Translations under genes and position numbers: made by a program
Part shown: positions 14,858-19,869 of the stretch, in pieces
How the letters are laid out: every line of letters begins with the position of its first letter
Numbering within the stretch: position 1 is the first letter of the stretch
Assembly: GCA_900767815.1 (NCBI GenBank)
Contig: CAAGAM010000205.1
Location: 1 to 19,869, forward strand
DNA length: 19,869 nucleotides
Origin: Clostridia bacterium
GTDB lineage: Bacteria > Bacillota > Clostridia > Christensenellales > Borkfalkiaceae
Direction: 5' to 3'
The notes under the pieces: generated by a model
Seen by the model: only the letters and a program-made list of their open reading frames with translations
Databases searched by the model: none
What the model was told of the DNA's origin: nothing

Positions 14858-15661
14858 TTAAATCGTTTCGCCCGTAAAAACAGGCGTGACCTCACTGCTT
14901 AAATAGGCTTTTTCATTGTCAAATTCCACAAAAAGCGTGCCTCCGCGCATGAAAATCGGATATTTTTTTAAATTAAATCCGAAAAGATTTTTTGCCGCGA
15001 ACGCCGTCGAAACAGCTCCGCTTCCGCACGAAAAAGTCGTTCCGGACCCTCTTTCGAACACGTCGCAGCATATCCCGTCGCTTCCGATTTTCGCGCTTTC
15101 GACGTTGATTCCGTCATTGAAAATATTCGGAATATCCGCGCCCGAAAAAACTTCCGCGGCGGATTTTTCCGCACCGAAAACGACGAGGTGAGGGTTGCCC
15201 GCGTCAACCGCCGCATACGTCGCGCCGTTGCAATTTTTAAACAGTTTTTTCAAGGCGTTATCGGCGATTTTGCTTATCGGTACAATCTTCGGAAGGGGAA
15301 AATCCGCACGGGCGAAAAAGCCGTTTTCCGAAGGAGATAACGACACCCGGTGGCAAGCCGAAACCGTCCTTACGGTGACGGTTTCTTTCGTCGTTTTACC
15401 GATAATCCGCATAAACGCCGCCGAGCAGCGAAGCCCGTTTCCGCACGTCTTGCCCTCCGAGCCGTCCGCATTGAAAATGCGCATGAAAAAGTCGCATTTT
15501 TTCGTTTCGTCGCGGTATACCGCGATAATTCCGTCCGCGCCGACGCCGAATCGCCTGTCGCACAGTTTTTTCGCGAGAGACGAGTAGTCCGCGCCCCGAT
15601 TTTCTTCGCCGGAAACGTAAATATAATCGTTTCCCGCGGCTTGCATTTTTAGAAATTTCAT
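14858..15661 (-). CDS. dapF: diaminopimelate epimerase
   Basis: This 267-residue enzyme interconverts LL- and meso-diaminopimelate, the next step after DapL. The two catalytic cysteines are visible: C73 in CGNGLRC (73-79) and C212 in SCGSGA (211-216), the latter after ERGSGTTF. The N-terminus MKFLKMQAAGNDYIYV matches the family, and AAVDAGNPHLVVFG is the conserved central block. Both active-site halves are intact. Upstream of ATG 15661 the sequence is a terminator-like hairpin followed by an AT-rich stretch with no Shine-Dalgarno. The canonical N-terminus nevertheless fixes this start. Co-transcription with dapL is likely. Confidence 0.95.
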   Translation of the reverse strand: MKFLKMQAAGNDYIYVSGEENRGADYSSLAKKLCDRRFGVGADGIIAVYRDETKKCDFFMRIFNADGSEGKTCGNGLRCSAAFMRIIGKTTKETVTVRTVSACHRVSLSPSENGFFARADFPLPKIVPISKIADNALKKLFKNCNGATYAAVDAGNPHLVVFGAEKSAAEVFSGADIPNIFNDGINVESAKIGSDGICCDVFERGSGTTFSCGSGAVSTAFAAKNLFGFNLKKYPIFMRGGTLFVEFDNEKAYLSSEVTPVFTGETI

Positions 15662-15676
15662 GTAAAAAATATATGC

Positions 15677-15711
15677 AAAAGCGGCTCTTCGTATGCCGAA
15701 GAGCCGCCTTT
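15677..15711 (-). terminator. lipid-kinase terminator, directly before dapF
   Basis: CGGCTCTTCG (15682-15691) pairs with CGAAGAGCCG (15697-15706), extended by one more G-C pair, and the minus strand then has TTTT. It lies between the kinase stop (15751) and the dapF ATG (15661), ending only about 15 bases before that ATG. Confidence 0.8.
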
Positions 15712-15750
15712 GACCGTATAATTCCGATTGTGCGAAAAACCGACGGTAAA

Positions 15751-16620
15751 TTAAGGACGGAAAATTTTTACGCCGCTTTTCACTATCGAAAGGTCGAAAT
15801 CGATATCGTCGTAAAGTTCGCCGTCTATCTGAATAGTGACGGGCTTGTCGAATTCGAGCCGTATATGTTCCACGCGCTCGAAAGAGGTGAAATCCTGTTT
15901 GAGAATGTTTCCTTTCATGAGTTGGATAAACGCGTGCGGAATTTTGCTTTTTTTAAGTTTTCCCGCCACGACGAAATCGAGTTTTCCGTCGTCGATTTCC
16001 GCTTCGGGACACATTCTTATCCCGCCGCCGAACTTCTTTCCGTTGCCTACGCAAGCGATTAAAGCTTCTTTTTCTTCGCGCTTTTCCGCGCCGTCGCGCA
16101 TTATGTAAAATTTATAAAAAACAAACTTGATAAGCGAGATTACAAGGGATATGACGTACTGCAATTTTCCTTTTAAAATTTTGCTTTTTCTGCATCTTTT
16201 AAGTATGTCGACGTCTATCCCGGTGCCGATGATGTTAAGCCCCCTCACGCCGCCGCATACCATGTAATCGGTGGGTTTTGCTTCGCCGCTTAAAATAAGC
16301 TCCGCGGCTTTTTCAGGGGATAAGGGTATTTTTGCCGAGTCCGCGAAATCGTTTCCGCTCCCGCACGGAATTATCCCGAATTTGACTTTTTCCGCGTCTA
16401 TTCCGTTGAACACTTCGTTCACCGTTCCGTCTCCGCCGAGCGCGACGATTACGTCTGACGTTTTCGAAAGCTCCTCGGCAAGGCGGGTGGCGTGGCGCGG
16501 CGCGTCGGTGTAATGTATCCGGTATTCCACGCCTTTTTCGTCGTAATATTTTTTAACGGCTTCGGCGCACTTTGCCGCTTTTCTGTTCTTCGCCGAAGGG
16601 TTTGCTATTATTTCTATCAT
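15751..16620 (-). CDS. diacylglycerol/lipid kinase family protein (YegS/DgkB type)
   Basis: This 289-residue protein has the lipid-kinase catalytic domain: an N-terminal MIEIIANPSAKNRKAAK, GGDGTVNEV at 62-70 (nucleotide-binding GGDGT at 62-66) and GSGND at 87-91. A beta-rich C-terminal half contains IDDGKLDFVVAG and VTIQIDGELYDDIDFD, typical of this family's second domain. It phosphorylates a membrane lipid, most likely diacylglycerol, to recycle it into phospholipid. One hydrophobic stretch in the middle (LQYVISLVISLIKFVFYKF) may touch the membrane. AAGGA at 16627-16631 supports ATG 16620. A good promoter lies at 16655-16683. Diacylglycerol kinase versus another lipid substrate is undecided. 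Confidence 0.9.
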   Translation of the reverse strand: MIEIIANPSAKNRKAAKCAEAVKKYYDEKGVEYRIHYTDAPRHATRLAEELSKTSDVIVALGGDGTVNEVFNGIDAEKVKFGIIPCGSGNDFADSAKIPLSPEKAAELILSGEAKPTDYMVCGGVRGLNIIGTGIDVDILKRCRKSKILKGKLQYVISLVISLIKFVFYKFYIMRDGAEKREEKEALIACVGNGKKFGGGIRMCPEAEIDDGKLDFVVAGKLKKSKIPHAFIQLMKGNILKQDFTSFERVEHIRLEFDKPVTIQIDGELYDDIDFDLSIVKSGVKIFRP

Positions 16621-16642
16621 CTTTTTTCCTTGTAAATTTTAT

Positions 16643-16652
16643 CGGATATCCG
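16643..16652. promoter_or_regulatory. 10-bp palindrome in the lipid-kinase leader
   Basis: CGGATATCCG lies right after the predicted transcription start of the kinase gene. It could be an operator, but a 10-bp palindrome is short enough to be chance. Confidence 0.3.
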
Positions 16653-16654
16653 CC

Positions 16655-16683
16655 ATTATACTACATAATCCGCAAAAAAGCAA
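16655..16683 (-). promoter_or_regulatory. promoter of the lipid-kinase gene
   Basis: On the minus strand TTGCTT (16683-16678), a 17-base spacer and a perfect TATAAT (16660-16655). Transcription would start near 16648. Confidence 0.7.
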
Positions 16684-16848
16684 TCGATTTAACGCGGGCG
16701 GATTATTCTTGGCTGGCATACGTTTTTCGGGCGCAAAACCGCCTCTCTCTTTTGTTCTGTTTTTCGACGACAAAATTTCCGAAAATAAACTGAAAGTAAA
16801 TTATTTGACGTTTATTTTGATCGTCGGCGAAAAAATCGTTTCGCAAGG

Positions 16849-16878
16849 TTGACAAACAGGTATTATAGTATATATAAT
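16849..16878 (+). promoter_or_regulatory. strong promoter of the giant repeat-protein gene
   Basis: A perfect TTGACA (16849-16854), an 18-base spacer and a perfect TATAAT (16873-16878). It is the best consensus promoter in the window. Transcription would start near 16885, leaving a leader of about 125 bases. The part of the gap between the two divergent promoters (16684-16848) holds no gene that I can support. Confidence 0.8.
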
Positions 16879-16898
16879 ATAAGAGTAATTTTGTTATA

Positions 16899-16913
16899 CG
16901 CGCATATTGCGCG
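16899..16913 (+). promoter_or_regulatory. 5' hairpin in the giant-gene leader
   Basis: CGCGCA-TAT-TGCGCG forms a 6-bp stem about 15 bases after the predicted start. More GC-rich short pairings follow, such as CGGG/CCCG around 16927-16943. No known riboswitch class was recognised. A 5' hairpin of this type could stabilise the transcript. Confidence 0.35.
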
Positions 16914-17009
16914 CGACGGTCCGAAACGGGAGGAAATCGCCCGGAAGGATGAAAAATCGCGCAGACGCCGCGTAAAACGAAAAATAACACGCAACCAGGA
17001 GATGCTGTT

Positions 17010-19869
17010 ATGAGTAAACTCTTTAAAAGGCTTATGTGTCTTTTGCTCGGTATCGTCATCGGTATTTCCGCAACCGTCGGTTCTATAGCCGCTTCCGTAT
17101 ATTACCTGTACGGAAACGTGACGGTTACGGATATTCTTCCCGACGATAAAGATCGTCTGAAAGACATGCTCGGAGACATCGGCAATTATTCTGCCGAGGA
17201 TATCGTCGCGTTGTTCTCAAAAGCGATAAAAGCTCCCGAGAACTACACGATTGCCGATCTCGAAAGGGATTACGGGCTTAACCTCGTAGACCTTATCAAT
17301 CAGGTTGCGGGAAAGAACGTCATCGACACCGACGATCCCGACAACAAACCTTACATAGACGACCTTAAGTCGATATCGCTTTTTGCGCTTTTATCGGGGC
17401 AAACGAATTTCAATGCGTTCCTTTCGGATATACCGCTCGGCGCGCTTTTGAGTTTTATCCCCGCGGAAACGATTCTCGACAAAGAGCAGCGCGAGAAATT
17501 GCGTAAATACAGCGTCGGCTCTCTTCTCGCAACGGACGAAAACACCAATCTGCCCGTCGCTTTGGACGCGCTTTCCGATCTTACGGTCGGCGGCGTTTTA
17601 ACGAATGCATACGAGAAGGTCGGGAACGAATATCGCGCCAAAGAAGGGCAGCCTCAGGCTCTCAATCTCGTGGCGAACGTAAAACTCGGAGGTCTTTTGT
17701 CTCCGCTTACGGGCAAAACTACTTTCGGCGACGAACTTGTCGGCGGAGGGCTTTCGTCTATAGGCGCGCTCACGCTGGGCGATCTTTATCGCAAAATCGG
17801 CGGCGAGAACAGCGAAGGACTTGCCGAGAGGCTTGACGGATTCCTTACCGATGCGGACGGAAATCCCGTTAAGATCAGAGATTTATTCGCGAAAGACATT
17901 TCGGACGGAAACGACCATTATCGGTTCGTATTGGATAAGCTTTTAGACAGCATCAAGCTCGGAACGTTCATAGGTTTCAGCCGTAAAGACGGTAAGTGGG
18001 TGGCAACGGACGGCGAAGGGAACGACACGGAAGTGACCGGTCTTCTTTCCTTCCTTGCGGATCTCAACATTACCGACCTTTATCATGCTCTTACCGATTC
18101 GGGTTCCACGTCGGACAGAATTCACAGAATAATTCTCGTATTCGGCGACCTTACCGTCGGACACGTTTTCGAAACGCTCGGATTCAGGCGTGACGAAAGC
18201 GGAAAATGGACTAAACCCGACGGAACCGAATTCAAGAGCGAGCTTGCGGAAAAACTTCTCGATTTCTCGGTAAGAGACATATTCGGCGACGAAGATCAGG
18301 AACTTACGGGAACGCAGGTTCGTCTTAACATAGTCGGCGCGGTGTCCGGGCTTTGCGGAGATATGACGCTCGGCGAAGGCATCGGCGAACTTTTCGGCAT
18401 CGAAAGCGCGAGAGAGGGTGACAACGTTGTCTATACGAAAGACGGAACGCGCGTAAATTCCGCGCTCGGACGTTTGTTCGATATTAAAATTCGCGATATA
18501 GTAAACGCGTTCGGCGGCGAGAAGGTCGACATTTCCGAAGTGAAAGGCGTTTTCGAAACGGCTGTCGCGGGGGTATATCTCGGCGACATGCTCGGCGGCG
18601 AAAAGGTCGACGGAGTTTGGCATAAAGGCGGCGAACAGGTAAGCGACGCTCTTTCTCTCATTTACGAAATAAGCTTTAACGGAATATTTTCTCTTTTAAA
18701 CGAGCTTAATTCCGACAACTTCTCCTATTCTGAAATAATAAGGGGCTTCATGCCCGAAACGGCTCTCGGGGATATTTTCGCGATATTCTCGGGCATCAAA
18801 AAAACAGGGGTCGGCGACGATGCGTACTTCGTTAACGCCGACGGCACGCCCCTTCCCAAGGGGATCAACTCCTTCCTTACGATAAGGCTTTGGCAATATG
18901 CGTCCGCATTCGATCCTAACGGTCGTTACGACCTTAACACCGATTTGTCCGACATTCGCGTCGGCGACGTCGTGGCGCTCGTATGGAAAGGGTTATCCGA
19001 CGATTGCGTAAGAGGTCAATACGAAAACGTCTGGGGTACGAATAAAGAAAACGGCAATCTGCCGCTTATTCTCTCCGATATATTCAACGTGGATATAGCT
19101 TCGATCTTCAACCTCGCAAAATCGGGAGAGAAATTAAAAGCGGAGCTTTGCAAATTCCTTAACGTAATAACGCAGGACGACGCGCATACGCTTGGGGTTT
19201 ATCTCGACGACCTTTTAAAAGGCGGCAAGAGCGAAAGCGTAATAAAGCAGAACGTCGGTCTCGACGGGATAACGGATATTAAAATAGCGGAACTCGTTTC
19301 GGTAATTTTGAAGGAAAAGACGGGAATCGTTGCGGACAAGGACGGTACGCTCGAGAAATTCGGAGCGGTGAGCAGTCTCCCCGAAGATTTCAGAGATCTT
19401 ATCGTATATATCTGCAATATAACGGATAAAGTCCTTATCGGCGATTATTTGAGAAAGAGCGACGGAAGCGGGTATAATTATACCGTAAACGCAGACGGCA
19501 AGAAGATATGGACAAACGCCGCCGGCGCAGCATGCACGGAACTTCTGAACGAAGTGCTTTCGCTTCCGACGACCTATCCGTTCCTTGTTATCGGCGGACT
19601 CGCGTATGTAATAAGCGATCCGAACGGCGCGCTCGAAATGCTGAAAGAATACAAACTCGGCGCAGTTCTCGAACCCGCATATAACGCATTGCTTTCCGGT
19701 TACGACAGCAAGATGACGCACACGGGCGACGAAAAGACGGGAGAATATACCGTAAACGGCATATTCAAAGCTTTCGTTGAAAATCCCGCGAACAGGACGA
19801 TAGGCGAAGCGATAGATAAGATAAAGAACAATCCCGAAAGTATCGTAAGATACCTTCTGAACAGAGAAG
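17010..19869 (+). CDS. giant repeat-containing secreted or membrane-anchored protein (partial, no known family)
   Basis: The frame from ATG 17010 stays open to the right edge, giving 953 residues with no stop. AGGAG (16997-17001) precedes the start. The N-terminus MSKLFKRLMCLLLGIVIGIS and about 15 more hydrophobic residues form a signal peptide or signal anchor, so the rest is probably outside the membrane. The remainder is built from a degenerate motif, [T/K/S]-h-[G/R/T]-[D/G]-h-[L/F/V]. Examples are TVTDIL (38), TLGDLY (255), KIRDLF (288), SVRDIF (420), KIRDIV (493), ALGDIF (585), RVGDVV (650) and TIGEAI (930). I count about 26 copies, spaced near 33 residues between 288 and 585. Between them recur hairpin-like pieces such as GKWTKPDGT and AYFVNADGT. 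No catalytic motif, sortase signal or known domain is recognised in the visible part. Confidence 0.85.
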   Translation, partial: MSKLFKRLMCLLLGIVIGISATVGSIAASVYYLYGNVTVTDILPDDKDRLKDMLGDIGNYSAEDIVALFSKAIKAPENYTIADLERDYGLNLVDLINQVAGKNVIDTDDPDNKPYIDDLKSISLFALLSGQTNFNAFLSDIPLGALLSFIPAETILDKEQREKLRKYSVGSLLATDENTNLPVALDALSDLTVGGVLTNAYEKVGNEYRAKEGQPQALNLVANVKLGGLLSPLTGKTTFGDELVGGGLSSIGALTLGDLYRKIGGENSEGLAERLDGFLTDADGNPVKIRDLFAKDISDGNDHYRFVLDKLLDSIKLGTFIGFSRKDGKWVATDGEGNDTEVTGLLSFLADLNITDLYHALTDSGSTSDRIHRIILVFGDLTVGHVFETLGFRRDESGKWTKPDGTEFKSELAEKLLDFSVRDIFGDEDQELTGTQVRLNIVGAVSGLCGDMTLGEGIGELFGIESAREGDNVVYTKDGTRVNSALGRLFDIKIRDIVNAFGGEKVDISEVKGVFETAVAGVYLGDMLGGEKVDGVWHKGGEQVSDALSLIYEISFNGIFSLLNELNSDNFSYSEIIRGFMPETALGDIFAIFSGIKKTGVGDDAYFVNADGTPLPKGINSFLTIRLWQYASAFDPNGRYDLNTDLSDIRVGDVVALVWKGLSDDCVRGQYENVWGTNKENGNLPLILSDIFNVDIASIFNLAKSGEKLKAELCKFLNVITQDDAHTLGVYLDDLLKGGKSESVIKQNVGLDGITDIKIAELVSVILKEKTGIVADKDGTLEKFGAVSSLPEDFRDLIVYICNITDKVLIGDYLRKSDGSGYNYTVNADGKKIWTNAAGAACTELLNEVLSLPTTYPFLVIGGLAYVISDPNGALEMLKEYKLGAVLEPAYNALLSGYDSKMTHTGDEKTGEYTVNGIFKAFVENPANRTIGEAIDKIKNNPESIVRYLLNRE

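Noticed and set aside
16885..17009. Cyclic-di-GMP or other known riboswitch before the giant gene
   Set aside because: The expected core sequences are not present. Only generic GC-rich hairpins are seen.
17943..18623. 226-codon open frame on the minus strand
   Set aside because: It lies opposite the giant gene, its composition is that of an antisense shadow, and it has no ribosome site or family resemblance.
1..19869. CRISPR arrays, tRNA or rRNA genes, IS elements, integrases, prophage genes
   Set aside because: No regularly spaced direct repeats, no cloverleaf or rRNA segments, and no transposase or integrase motifs were found on either strand.

Overview
The window looks like a chromosomal segment of a low-to-mid GC Firmicute of class Clostridia, probably a gut-type lineage. 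The evidence is strong Shine-Dalgarno sites, sigma-A type promoters (TTGNNN - 17 nt - TATAAT-like), a YyaC-type spore protease gene, the DapL route to diaminopimelate, and the paired NifU-like/GGGtGRT genes common in anaerobic Clostridia. Assignment to a Christensenellales-like group is a guess from gene style only. I see no tRNA, rRNA, CRISPR array, IS element or prophage.

Layout. Positions 1-430: a partial 3' end of a plus-strand gene, a terminator and the first copy of an intergenic repeat. 431-1876 (-): NCS2/AzgA-type purine permease with a good promoter and a perfect palindrome in its leader. 2043-2147 (+): a 34-residue small peptide gene with its own ribosome site and terminator. 2471-3676 (-): tyrS. 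3933-5639 (+): a NifU-like scaffold gene and a GGGtGRT gene, behind one promoter and a terminator-like leader hairpin. 5913-6197 (+): a Dabb-domain protein. 6492-10748 (+): an envelope-glycan unit of two tandemly duplicated O-antigen-ligase-like membrane proteins plus a diacylglycerol glucosyltransferase-like enzyme. 10873-12198 (+): der. 12326-12958 (-): a CvpA-family membrane protein, divergent from yyaC (13110-13649, +). 13668-15661 (-): dapF-dapL. 15751-16620 (-): a YegS/DgkB-type lipid kinase. 17010 to the right edge (+): the start of a very large, membrane-anchored or secreted repeat protein with no recognised family, at least 953 residues long and still open.

Functional themes are cell envelope (glycolipid glycosyltransferase, O-antigen-ligase-like pair, diacylglycerol-type kinase, diaminopimelate synthesis, giant surface protein), translation and ribosome assembly (TyrS, Der), and Fe-S or redox housekeeping.

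The least explained items are the giant repeat protein, with about 26 copies of a short [T/K]-h-[G/R/T]-D-h-h motif, and a dispersed intergenic element (core GATAATCGACTTATAGCC). That element occurs five times, always between genes. The small peptide gene is third.
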